The notes under the pieces were generated by a model that worked only from the letters and a program-made list of their open reading frames with translations, ran no database searches and was not told the origin of the DNA. 8,672 nucleotides of DNA from Phenylobacterium sp. (lineage in GTDB: Bacteria > Pseudomonadota > Alphaproteobacteria > Caulobacterales > Caulobacteraceae), in NCBI GenBank assembly GCA_019264505.1, contig JAHUZY010000475.1, positions 1 to 8,672 of the forward strand. The letters run 5' to 3'. Positions 1 through 7,969 of this stretch are shown in pieces; position 1 is the first letter of the stretch; each line of letters opens with the position of its first letter. The translations under genes were made by a program, and so were the position numbers.

Positions 1-165
1 GGGCGGCGCCAGGCCGATCTCCTCCAGGGCCTCTTCGGTCATCTTCCAGATGGGGGTGATTTCGTCGGCCAGATGCAGCACGAGCTCAGGGGTGTGGGGC
101 GGCGCCTGCTGGCGCGTATTGGCCAGGATGAAGGCGCGGCGGCCCTCGGGGGTCTGCTCGATCAC
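1..165 (-). CDS. METTL20/ETFB-lysine methyltransferase-like SAM methyltransferase, N-terminal part
   Basis: Only the first 55 codons are in the window; the gene continues past the left edge. The visible protein reads like the N-terminus of the bacterial METTL20 (ETFBKMT) group: an ILANT segment, a proline-rich APPHTPEL stretch, then LHLADEITPIWKMTEE and a GLAPP end that in the family leads into the AFAWAGGQ SAM-binding region, here off-window. Family members methylate lysines of the electron-transfer flavoprotein beta subunit; related proteins are annotated only as class I methyltransferases. I chose GTG at 165 because AGGAG (176-172) lies 6 nt upstream; another in-frame GTG at 180 has no such site, and an in-frame TGA lies further upstream at 234-232 with another at 210-208. 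The gene follows the desaturase on the same strand after a 66-nt gap in which I see no convincing promoter, so co-transcription is possible. The assignment rests on 55 residues. Confidence 0.6.
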   Translation of the reverse strand, partial: MIEQTPEGRRAFILANTRQQAPPHTPELVLHLADEITPIWKMTEEALEEIGLAPP

Positions 166-231
166 GCCGCTCTCCTGCACCTTGCGTCGATGGCGAGTGG
201 CGAAGAACCGGGCTCAGCGCAAGGGGAATGA

Positions 232-1182
232 TCAGGCCGGCGCCAGACCGCCGGAAACGCCCTTGGAGGCGGCCATGCGCAGCACCTCCAGATAGCCGCC
301 GCGGATCTCCATCTGCGGCCCCAGGCCCTTGGCCAGCAGCAGGCGGTGCGCCCGGGGCAGGTTGTAGCAGGGCAGGTGCATGAAGATGTGATGCTCGCAG
401 TGATAGTTCACCCAGTAGGGGGCGATCAGGGCGCGCTCGACCGGCCCGGCATAGGTGGTGCGGGCGCAGCGGAAGGGGTCGCGCTCATCCCGGGCCACGC
501 AGGCATGTTCGGCGATATTCCGCAGGCGGGTGATCATCTGCATCCAGGTGGCCTGGGGCAGCAGCCACAGGACGAACCAGGCCCACCACAGGCCGAATGG
601 CGCCGTGAGCGCGATCGTCACGGCTGCGCCCATCAGCATCCGGCGCTTGCGCACGATCTCGCCCTTGAGGATCGGCCAGAGGGGTTCGCCGGGCTTGCGG
701 GCGGCCAGCTGGCTGCGTACCAGGCCGAAGCGCTGCTTGAACCAGGTCTGGCCGGTCAGATCGCGGACGATCTTGCGGCGCAGGGAGACCGGCGTGATCG
801 GGAAGGGCGCCGAGAGGATAAGGTCGGGGTCCTCGGCCTGCTGGACAAACTTGTGGTGGGTCAGGTGATAGGGGCGATAGCGATGCAGGCCCCCGGTGGT
901 CAGGTTCTCGCCGGCCCAGTCATTGATCTTGAGGTTCCGGTGCAGGGCCCCGTGGGCGGCGTCGTGCATCAGCACGGCCAGACCCAGCTGACGTCCGCCG
1001 ATGATCATGATGGCCAGCGGCATGGTCAGCGGCCAGATCACCACCATGGCGGCGGCGGCCAGGATCACGCCCCAGGCATGGGCGATGAGCGCCAGGCCCT
1101 TCCAGCTCGACCGGTTGGACAGGCTGGCCCATTCCTGGGCGCTGAACAGGGTCTTGGGATCTATGCGCGGGGCGACGGCCAT
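232..1182 (-). CDS. Membrane fatty acid desaturase
   Basis: This 316-aa protein carries the three histidine boxes of membrane di-iron fatty acid desaturases (FA_desaturase family): HDAAH at residues 73-77, HLTHH at 106-110 and HCEHH at 261-265. The conserved RNIAEH lies at 221-226. Hydrophobic stretches at about 32-62 and 183-212 fit the usual membrane-spanning pairs, with the histidine boxes facing the cytoplasm. Such enzymes use O2 and electrons from a ferredoxin- or cytochrome-type donor to introduce a double bond into an acyl chain; substrate and position cannot be read here. No fused cytochrome b5 or reductase domain is present. ATG at 1182 is chosen because the protein starts cleanly there, although the ribosome binding site is weak. 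The gene lies 48 nt downstream of an XRE/MmyB-type regulator on the same strand, which suggests shared transcription or regulation. A related carotenoid hydroxylase or ketolase is possible but less likely. Confidence 0.88.
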   Translation of the reverse strand: MAVAPRIDPKTLFSAQEWASLSNRSSWKGLALIAHAWGVILAAAAMVVIWPLTMPLAIMIIGGRQLGLAVLMHDAAHGALHRNLKINDWAGENLTTGGLHRYRPYHLTHHKFVQQAEDPDLILSAPFPITPVSLRRKIVRDLTGQTWFKQRFGLVRSQLAARKPGEPLWPILKGEIVRKRRMLMGAAVTIALTAPFGLWWAWFVLWLLPQATWMQMITRLRNIAEHACVARDERDPFRCARTTYAGPVERALIAPYWVNYHCEHHIFMHLPCYNLPRAHRLLLAKGLGPQMEIRGGYLEVLRMAASKGVSGGLAPA

Positions 1183-1220
1183 GACCGCAGTTTGCCATGG
1201 TTTTCGACGCCCCGGTAGAA

Positions 1221-1233
1221 TGACGCTGCGTCA
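1221..1233. repeat. Inverted repeat TGACGC-T-GCGTCA
   Basis: This is a perfect 6+1+6 inverted repeat at the 3' end of the regulator gene; its last three bases form the regulator stop codon. It lies 38 nt upstream of the desaturase ATG on the minus strand. It could be an operator or a small hairpin between the two genes. The half-site TGAC...GTCA recurs in the repeat at 2115-2131 on the other side of the regulator gene. Function is inferred only. Confidence 0.4.
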
Positions 1234-2052
1234 GGCGCGCTCCGCCCCGGGGGCGAGGCTTCGCAGGACCTGCTCGCTGGCGGCGTCGGCGGGATAGAAG
1301 AACTCGATCCGCAGGTCGTCGGCCGCCGTATCGGCTGGGGCGCCGAACCTCGCCACTGTGGAGACGAGATCGAGCTTCAGGCCTGCGCCCCGGATTTGCA
1401 GGATCAGGGCTGCGCCGGGCGCAGCGTGTACGGCGACGCCTTCGGACCCCTGGGCCTTCAGGGCCGCCACGGTGGCGTCCAGCTCGGCGCGCATGGGGCC
1501 AGGCGGCGCCCGCCAGGCCTCGGCCTCGGCCAGGGCCTGGAAATGGGCGACCAGCTGACCCCAGTTGGCAACCGCGTCGCGGAAGGTCGGGCTCTCGCAG
1601 GCGGCCCGGATCAGGCTGATCTTGGGGTCGAGGCCGTCCTCGCTCAGCAGGGCGCCGAACAGCAGGGCGGCTGGGGCGTTGGCCGCCAGCGGGCGCCAGG
1701 CGCGGTCGACGGCGAAGGCCGGAAAGGGCTCATGGGCCGACAGGGCCAGCTGAGTCACCCGGCGGACCATGGCCGCGGCCTCGTCGGTATAGGCGCTCTC
1801 GCCGTGCGCCGGGGCGAAGCCGGCGGCCAGCAGCAGGGCGTTCACGTCCTGTAGGGCCAGATCGAGCGCCAGGGCCAGACGGCCCACCATCTCCCGGGAC
1901 GGTCGCGTGCGGCCGGTCTCCAGGAAGGACACATGGCGCTGGGAGACCTGGGCGGCCAGGGACAGGCCCAGCTGTGACAGGCCCCGCTGGCGGCGCAGGC
2001 GCGCGAGCATGGCGGGGAAGTCGGCCACAGGCCGGGCGGCGACAAGGGCCAT
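1231..2052 (-). CDS. XRE-family regulator with MmyB-like ligand-binding domain
   Basis: This 273-aa protein has an N-terminal Cro/CI-type helix-turn-helix at about residues 14-70. The typical pattern is LRRQRGLSQ, LSLAAQVSQRHVSFLE (recognition helix near 37-47) and TGRTRPSREMV. The rest resembles the MmyB-like ligand-binding domain, including FPAFAVDRAWRPLAANAPA at about 110-128 and an NWGQLVAHFQ segment near 163-172. The domain is PAS-like, and I recall (unverified) a family structure with a bound fatty acid. ATG at 2052 is preferred because GGAG (2061-2058) sits 5 nt upstream; an in-frame TTG at 2115 would add 21 residues of low-complexity sequence within the inverted repeat. The gene is 86 nt downstream of ubiA and 48 nt upstream of the desaturase, same strand. 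It probably controls the desaturase and perhaps itself; ligand and targets are inferences. Confidence 0.82.
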   Translation of the reverse strand: MALVAARPVADFPAMLARLRRQRGLSQLGLSLAAQVSQRHVSFLETGRTRPSREMVGRLALALDLALQDVNALLLAAGFAPAHGESAYTDEAAAMVRRVTQLALSAHEPFPAFAVDRAWRPLAANAPAALLFGALLSEDGLDPKISLIRAACESPTFRDAVANWGQLVAHFQALAEAEAWRAPPGPMRAELDATVAALKAQGSEGVAVHAAPGAALILQIRGAGLKLDLVSTVARFGAPADTAADDLRIEFFYPADAASEQVLRSLAPGAERA

Positions 2053-2114
2053 GCGGTCTCCAGGACGGGCGGGAGGTCGAAGCTCTATCCTGGCCGAGCC
2101 GCCCGGCCCCCTCA

Positions 2115-2131
2115 ATGACCTCTCAGGTCAT
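2115..2131. repeat. Inverted repeat ATGACCT-CTC-AGGTCAT (possible operator)
   Basis: This perfect 7+3+7 inverted repeat lies in the 86-nt gap between the ubiA stop and the start of the XRE regulator. On the minus strand it is followed by TTGAGG (2115-2110), a possible -35 element, but I cannot place a good -10. It has no T-run, so a rho-independent terminator for ubiA is not well supported. An autoregulatory operator for the XRE protein is the more attractive reading. Confidence 0.45.
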
Positions 2132-2138
2132 CGCGCCG

Positions 2139-3071
2139 TCAGAACAGCCCCTGGGGACCTGCCCAGGCGCCGGCGATGAGCGCCAGGAAAAGGGCGAGAC
2201 CCGCCAGGCCGTTGGACTTGAAGAGCGCCAGGGCCCCGGCGGGGTCATCGAGCCGAACCTGGGCGGCCTGGCGCGACAGGTGCAGGCCAAACAGGGCGAG
2301 CGGCGGCAGGAAGAGCGGACCCAGCCCCCCGGCCCAGGCCGCCGCCAGGGCGGCTGTGAAGGCCAGTACGTAGAAGACCAGCACCGCCTTGGGCGTGGCC
2401 TCCCCCAGACGGCGCACCGAGGACTTCACCCCGGCCAGCGCATCGTCCTCCAGATCCTGGATGGCGTAGATGGTGTCATAACCGAGGGTCCAGAAGATGC
2501 CGGCGGCGTAGAGCAGCAGGGCCGGGAGTTGCAGCCCGCCGGTGACGGCGGCGAAGCCCAGCAGGGCGCCCCAGTTGAAGGTCAGGCCAAGCCAGGCCTG
2601 TGGCCACCAGGTGATCCGCTTCATGAACGGATAGGCCGCCACCAAGGCCAGGGAGCCCACCCCGAGCGCAATTGCGAAGGGCGGCATGGCGAGCAGAATG
2701 GCCAGGGAGATGAGGCAGCAGCCGATGACGTAGACCCAGGCCTGGCGCACGCTGATCTGGCCCGACGGGATCGGTCGGCCGGCCGTGCGGGACACCTTGG
2801 CGTCGAAGTCCCGATCGACAATGTCGTTATAGGCGCAGCCGGCCGCCCGCATGAGGGCCGCGCCGACGAAGAAGGCGATCAGCCAGCGCCAGTCCGGCAG
2901 CTTTCCCTCCATGGCGCAGGCCAGCGCAATGCCCTGCCAGCCGGGCAGCATCAGCAGCCAGATTCCGGTGGGACGGTCGAAGCGGCCGAGCTTCAACCAG
3001 GGGCGCAGGGCGGGCGGCGCGTGGCGGTCCACCCAGTTGTCGGGGGCCGCATCAGGCAAGGGGGCGATCAT
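2139..3071 (-). CDS. ubiA: 4-hydroxybenzoate polyprenyltransferase UbiA
   Basis: This 310-aa integral membrane protein of the UbiA prenyltransferase family attaches the polyprenyl tail to 4-hydroxybenzoate, the first membrane step of ubiquinone synthesis. The first aspartate-rich motif is NDIVDRDFD at residues 82-90, followed by GRPIPSG at 98-104. The second is YDTIYAIQDLEDD at 198-210. YPFMKRITWWPQAWLG (147-162) and FNWG (165-168) are characteristic of UbiA as opposed to homologues such as MenA, COX10 or chlorophyll synthase. About eight to nine hydrophobic segments are visible and the length is normal. The open frame continues upstream to 3389, but that extension is arginine-rich and crosses the divergent promoter region. 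ATG at 3071 with AGGA 8 nt upstream (3083-3080) gives the usual N-terminus. A candidate promoter lies at 3137-3109. The XRE regulator gene follows after 86 nt. Confidence 0.93.
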   Translation of the reverse strand: MIAPLPDAAPDNWVDRHAPPALRPWLKLGRFDRPTGIWLLMLPGWQGIALACAMEGKLPDWRWLIAFFVGAALMRAAGCAYNDIVDRDFDAKVSRTAGRPIPSGQISVRQAWVYVIGCCLISLAILLAMPPFAIALGVGSLALVAAYPFMKRITWWPQAWLGLTFNWGALLGFAAVTGGLQLPALLLYAAGIFWTLGYDTIYAIQDLEDDALAGVKSSVRRLGEATPKAVLVFYVLAFTAALAAAWAGGLGPLFLPPLALFGLHLSRQAAQVRLDDPAGALALFKSNGLAGLALFLALIAGAWAGPQGLF

Positions 3072-3108
3072 GCCCCTCGTCCTACCAGATCGTGTCTTCG
3101 GCGCCTCA

Positions 3109-3137
3109 GTGAAAGCGGTTGGTAAAACCATGTTCAA
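3109..3137 (-). promoter_or_regulatory. Candidate ubiA promoter
   Basis: On the minus strand TTGAAC (3137-3132) is followed after 17 nt by TTTCAC (3114-3109). The -35 is good and the -10 weak. The spacing would place the transcript start about 30 nt before the ubiA ATG. Its -35 lies back-to-back with the -35 of the opposite promoter at 3145. Predicted by eye only. Confidence 0.35.
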
Positions 3138-3144
3138 CGCGCGG

Positions 3145-3173
3145 TTGACTGCGATTCCCGCCCCGCCTAGCTT
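3145..3173 (+). promoter_or_regulatory. Candidate promoter for the leader ORF and ABC exporter genes
   Basis: TTGACT (3145-3150), 17 nt, then TAGCTT (3168-3173). The CCTAGCTT context resembles the GCTANA-type -10 of Caulobacter housekeeping promoters. Transcription would begin near 3180, about 33 nt before the ATG of the 18-codon ORF, which fits a translated leader. No better promoter is visible closer to the ABC gene. Confidence 0.45.
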
Positions 3174-3200
3174 CCGGCCGTCCACCACCCGCGACCAGAC

Positions 3201-3207
3201 AGGAGGG
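3201..3207 (+). promoter_or_regulatory. Strong ribosome binding site AGGAGGG for the 18-codon ORF
   Basis: AGGAGGG lies 5 nt (TTCGC) upstream of the ATG at 3213. It is the best Shine-Dalgarno sequence in the window, better than those of the large genes, and the main reason to believe the short ORF is translated. Confidence 0.6.
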
Positions 3208-3212
3208 TTCGC

Positions 3213-3269
3213 ATGACAATGCATCTTGCACCGAATCCTCACCGCTGCGTCGCCGCGACCCGAACCTAG
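3213..3269 (+). CDS. Putative 18-aa leader peptide (upstream ORF)
   Basis: This short ORF encodes MTMHLAPNPHRCVAATRT and ends in TAG. It has an ideal ribosome binding site and lies just downstream of a plausible promoter, 212 nt before the first ABC exporter gene. It has no membrane segment or recognisable domain. A single His-Arg-Cys cluster at residues 10-12 is the only feature resembling amino-acid-sensing leaders; there is no run of one amino acid. I do not recognise the peptide. The position suggests a regulatory upstream ORF, by attenuation or translational control, for the exporter operon. It could also be a small protein in its own right or a chance ORF behind a chance AGGAGG. Conservation across relatives would decide. 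Confidence 0.5.
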   Translation: MTMHLAPNPHRCVAATRT

Positions 3270-3481
3270 CTCAGAGCCCCGCTCGAGCGGATCTTCCCGG
3301 GCCGGCGCCTCCCCAGGCTTCCGACCTTCAGGAATTTCCCCGTGTTCGTCCGCACCCGCCGGGACGTCTGCTCCCGGCCCTCTCCGCATTCCGCCCCCTG
3401 TCGCGCCCTATCGGCGCGCCTGCGGCGCTGCGCCATGTTCGCTGGTCCCTGGACCTGCGCTCCAGATGTTTGGCCTCTCCG
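3270..3481 (+). other. GC-rich leader region before the ABC exporter genes
   Basis: About 210 nt lie between the stop of the 18-codon ORF and the ATG at 3482, with no recognisable gene. Visible structures include the 12-bp palindrome CCGCTCGAGCGG (3279-3290) and a CGTCC/GGACG pair (3347-3351 with 3362-3366). Two competing hairpins also occur: GGCGC/GCGCC (3413-3417 with 3430-3434) against GCGCC/GGCGC (3416-3420 with 3424-3428). No T-run follows any of them. The frame of the 18-codon ORF stays open from 3270 to a TGA at 3483-3485 that overlaps the ABC ATG as ATGA. A GTG at 3342 with AGGA 8 nt upstream could open a 47-codon ORF there, but its composition (arginine, proline and cysteine rich) is unlike its neighbours. 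I read the region as an untranslated leader. Confidence 0.4.
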
Positions 3482-5275
<1,794 letters not shown>

Positions 5276-5294
5276 CCGCCAGATCGAGAAGACC

Positions 5295-7082
5295 ATGACT
5301 GAACACTATGATGACACCGACGACCTGGCCGAGCGGACCCTCTCCAACCGGCAGGTGCTGGGCTTCATCGGCGCCTTCTGGCTGCGGCGGCCGGTCCTGT
5401 TCTGGACCTCGGTCGTGCTCACCCTGGTGGCCATCGGCTTCGACCTCGCCCTGCCCTGGGCGGCGGGCCGGCTGATGGACATCGTGGCGGCAGGCCCCGA
5501 CCAGGCCGACCTCGCCTGGCGGGCCTGGGCGATCTTCATCGGGGTCTTCTTCGCCTTCACCGTGGTGCGCAACATCGCCTTCCGGTTCTGGAATCCGATG
5601 GCGGCGGCCAACATGAAGGACATGACCGACGAGGGCTTCAAGCGGGTCCAGTCCTATTCCGCCGACTGGCACGCCAACACCTTCGCCGGCTCCACCGTGC
5701 GACGGCTAAGCCGGGGCATGTGGGGCTATGACATGGTCTCCGACGCGGTGATCCTGTGGCTGGGGCCAGCGCTGATCGTGCTGATCGGCCTGTCAGTGAT
5801 GATGATCGCCCGCTGGCCGATGGTGGGCTTCTTCTCCCTGGCGGTGGTGATCCTCTATCTGGTCTCCAACCTCTGGCTGACCACGGTCTATGTGCGGCCG
5901 GCCAATCTGAGGTCGGTGGCGCTGGACTCGCGGATCGGCGGCGCCCTGTCAGACTCCATCGGCTCCAACCCGACGGTGAAGGCCTTCGGCGCCGAGGCTC
6001 GGGAAGAGGCCCGCATCGGCGGGGTCACGGCCCTGTGGCGGCGGTTGACCCTGATCACCTGGACCCGGTTCATCAATGTCTGGCTCTGGCACAATCTGAT
6101 GCTGGTGGGCCTGCAGGCGGGCCTCACGGGCCTGCTCCTGCGGCTGTGGTCGCAGGGGGAGGCCAGCGCCGGCGACGTGGTCTTCGCCATCACCGCCTTC
6201 ATGCTGATGAGCGGCTATCTGCGCAATCTCGGCGAGAACATCCGCATGATGCAGAAGGGCCTCGACGACGTGGAGGACATCGCCCGCTACGCCGTCACCG
6301 AGCCGGAGGTCGCCGACGCCCCCGACGCCACCGTGTTCCGCGGCGAGCGGGGGGAGATCGCCTTTGACCGGGTGACCTTCGGCTATAAGGCCGCCGCCGG
6401 ACCGCTCTATGAGAATTTCACCCTGATCGTGGCGCCCGGGGAAAAGGTCGCCCTTGTGGGCGCGACGGGGGCGGGCAAGTCCACCTTCGTCAAGCTGCTG
6501 CAGCGGCTCTACGACGTGCAGTCCGGGCGAATTCTCATCGATGGCCAGGACATCGCAAAGGTGAGCCAGGCCTCCCTGCGCCGGTCCATCGCCCTGGTGC
6601 CCCAGGACCCGGCCCTTTTCCACCGCACCATTGCGGAGAACATCGCCTATGCGCGGCCGGACGCCCGTCCGGAAGAGGTGGCCGCGGCCGCGCGCCGGGC
6701 CCGGGCGCACGACTTCATCATGCGCCTGCCCAAGGGGTACGAAACCCTGGTCGGCGAGCGCGGGGTTAAGCTGTCCGGCGGCGAGCGTCAGCGGGTGGCC
6801 CTGGCCCGGGCCTTCCTGGCCAATGCGCCGATCCTGGTCCTGGACGAGGCCACCTCGTCGCTGGACGTGGAGACCGAACGGGACGTGCAGTCCGCCATGG
6901 AGGAGTTGATGGCTGGGCGGACGACGATCGTCATCGCCCACCGGCTGTCCACCATCCGCGGCGCCGACCGGATTCTGGTCTTCGAAGGCGGCCGGGTCGT
7001 GGAGGAGGGCCGGCATGCCGAGCTGGTGGCCAAGGGCGGGGCCTATGCGCGCCTGCACGCGGTCACCGAGGGGTTCGGCTAG
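5295..7082 (+). CDS. ABCB-type ABC exporter half-transporter (second of a tandem pair)
   Basis: A 595-aa paralogue of the preceding protein. The two align with a constant offset of two residues from the PWAAG motif (about residue 54) to the C-terminus, so they are essentially ungapped; the ATPase domains are much more alike than the membrane domains. Motifs are all intact: Walker A GATGAGKST 389-397, Q-loop Gln437, signature LSGGE 493-497, Walker B ILVLDE 513-518 with Glu518, and H-loop His549. Unlike many heterodimeric exporters, neither partner has a degenerate ATP site. ATG at 5295 is preferred over the in-frame GTG-type upstream start at 5238, which would overlap the first gene; GAGAAG lies just upstream. 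A 77-nt gap with only a weak GTGAC/GTCAC hairpin separates it from the next gene, so read-through is possible. Together the pair could form a heterodimer or two homodimers. Confidence 0.9.
   Translation: MTEHYDDTDDLAERTLSNRQVLGFIGAFWLRRPVLFWTSVVLTLVAIGFDLALPWAAGRLMDIVAAGPDQADLAWRAWAIFIGVFFAFTVVRNIAFRFWNPMAAANMKDMTDEGFKRVQSYSADWHANTFAGSTVRRLSRGMWGYDMVSDAVILWLGPALIVLIGLSVMMIARWPMVGFFSLAVVILYLVSNLWLTTVYVRPANLRSVALDSRIGGALSDSIGSNPTVKAFGAEAREEARIGGVTALWRRLTLITWTRFINVWLWHNLMLVGLQAGLTGLLLRLWSQGEASAGDVVFAITAFMLMSGYLRNLGENIRMMQKGLDDVEDIARYAVTEPEVADAPDATVFRGERGEIAFDRVTFGYKAAAGPLYENFTLIVAPGEKVALVGATGAGKSTFVKLLQRLYDVQSGRILIDGQDIAKVSQASLRRSIALVPQDPALFHRTIAENIAYARPDARPEEVAAAARRARAHDFIMRLPKGYETLVGERGVKLSGGERQRVALARAFLANAPILVLDEATSSLDVETERDVQSAMEELMAGRTTIVIAHRLSTIRGADRILVFEGGRVVEEGRHAELVAKGGAYARLHAVTEGFG
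6636..6664 (+). repeat. 29-bp direct repeat, copy 2 (inside second ABC gene)
   Basis: Perfect match to 4829-4857 in the first ABC gene, in the same position of the ATPase domain. Recombination between the copies would fuse the two genes in frame, because both copies lie in the same codon phase. Confidence 0.8.
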
Positions 7083-7149
7083 GTTGCGGGTGACGCCGGG
7101 GCCTGAATAGGTCACGATCTGTCAGCTCGGGGTGGGGCTCTGGATGATC

Positions 7150-7153
7150 GGAG
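7150..7153 (+). promoter_or_regulatory. Ribosome binding site GGAG that decides a TTG start
   Basis: GGAG lies 6 nt (CGCCCC) upstream of TTG at 7160. No in-frame ATG is available near the beginning of the protein, and the next candidate (GTG at 7181) lacks a comparable site, so the TTG start is preferred. Confidence 0.6.
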
Positions 7154-7159
7154 CGCCCC

Positions 7160-7969
7160 TTGAGCTATGCCGACAATGTCGTGCGCTGGTTGCGGGAGCG
7201 GCTCGACCGAGAGCCGCCCCTGGCCGAGCCCCGCGAGCTGGCCCTGGCTCTCCGCGTGCTGGCCCTTTGGCGCGCCTCGGTGATTGTCGACGCCTTCGTG
7301 GCCCGCCACGGGCGCAAGGTGCTGCAAGGCCCCTTCGCCGGCATGGCCTATGTGGAGGGCGCCACCGAAGGCGCCCTGGCGCCCAGGCTGCTGGGGACCT
7401 ATGAGGCCGAGCTTCACCCCTATCTGATGGCCCTGGCCGCCGAGGGACTGGACTGCGTCATCGATGTGGGGTGCGCCGAGGGCTATTACGCCGTCGGCAT
7501 GGCGCTGCTGGCGCCGACCGCCCAGGTCCATGCCTTCGACACCGCGCACAAGGCCCGGGCCGCCTGCGCCCGGATGGCGGCGCTCAACGGCGTCAGCGAC
7601 CGGGTCAGTATCGGCGAGACGCTCAAGCCCGAGGACCTTGAGGCCTTCGCCGGACCCCGTCGCCTGGTCCTGATGGACGTAGAGGGCGCCGAGGAGGATC
7701 TGCTTCGGCCCGATCTCAGTCCGGCGCTGGCCCACATGCACCTCATCATTGAGGCCCATGAGGTCTACCGGCCCGGCGTGGTCGCGCGGCTGACCGAACG
7801 TTTCGCCCCGACGCATCATGTCACGCAGCTTCCCCTCGGCGGCCGGACCTTGCCCCTGCCGGACTGGCTGATGGCCTCGAACCATCTCGATCAGCTGCTG
7901 GCGGTCTGGGAGTGGCGGCTTGGGCCCACGCCCTGGCTGGTGATGCGGCCGAAATCCCTCAACGCCTGA
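7160..7969 (+). CDS. FkbM-like SAM-dependent methyltransferase
   Basis: This 269-aa protein has a class I methyltransferase core. Motif I is VIDVGCAEGYYAVG at residues 100-113, an acidic residue ends the next strand (HAFD, 124-127), and the DVEGAE segment at 173-178 is typical of FkbM-type methyltransferases. LIIEAHEVYRPG follows at 195-206. The first 95 residues form a family-specific N-terminal region with no catalytic motif I can name. FkbM-type enzymes usually methylate hydroxyl groups of sugars or secondary metabolites; the substrate is unknown here. It starts at TTG, supported by GGAG 6 nt upstream. It lies 77 nt after the ABC exporter pair on the same strand, so modification and export of one product is conceivable but unproven. 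Its 3' end overlaps the convergent DNA glycosylase gene by 11 nt. Confidence 0.75.
   Translation: MSYADNVVRWLRERLDREPPLAEPRELALALRVLALWRASVIVDAFVARHGRKVLQGPFAGMAYVEGATEGALAPRLLGTYEAELHPYLMALAAEGLDCVIDVGCAEGYYAVGMALLAPTAQVHAFDTAHKARAACARMAALNGVSDRVSIGETLKPEDLEAFAGPRRLVLMDVEGAEEDLLRPDLSPALAHMHLIIEAHEVYRPGVVARLTERFAPTHHVTQLPLGGRTLPLPDWLMASNHLDQLLAVWEWRLGPTPWLVMRPKSLNA

Noticed and set aside
166..231. Separate promoter for the METTL20-like gene
   Set aside because: No acceptable -35/-10 pair can be seen in the 66-nt gap on the minus strand.
2053..2115. Upstream TTG start for the XRE regulator
   Set aside because: It would use part of the inverted repeat as coding sequence and has no ribosome binding site, whereas the ATG at 2052 has GGAG at 5 nt.
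1974..3125. 383-codon plus-strand frame opposite ubiA
   Set aside because: ubiA is unmistakable on the other strand. This frame encodes Gly/Gln/Arg-rich sequence without motifs.
3072..3389. N-terminal extension of UbiA by 106 residues
   Set aside because: The extension crosses both candidate promoters and the leader ORF, has no family resemblance, and the ATG at 3071 gives a normal UbiA.
5949..7115. 388-codon minus-strand frame antisense to the second ABC gene
   Set aside because: Same composition and repetitive pattern as the antisense frame over the first ABC gene; a shadow caused by codon bias.
7090..7115. GTGAC/GTCAC pair after the second ABC gene as a terminator
   Set aside because: Only 5 bp with a 16-nt loop and no T-run; too weak to call.
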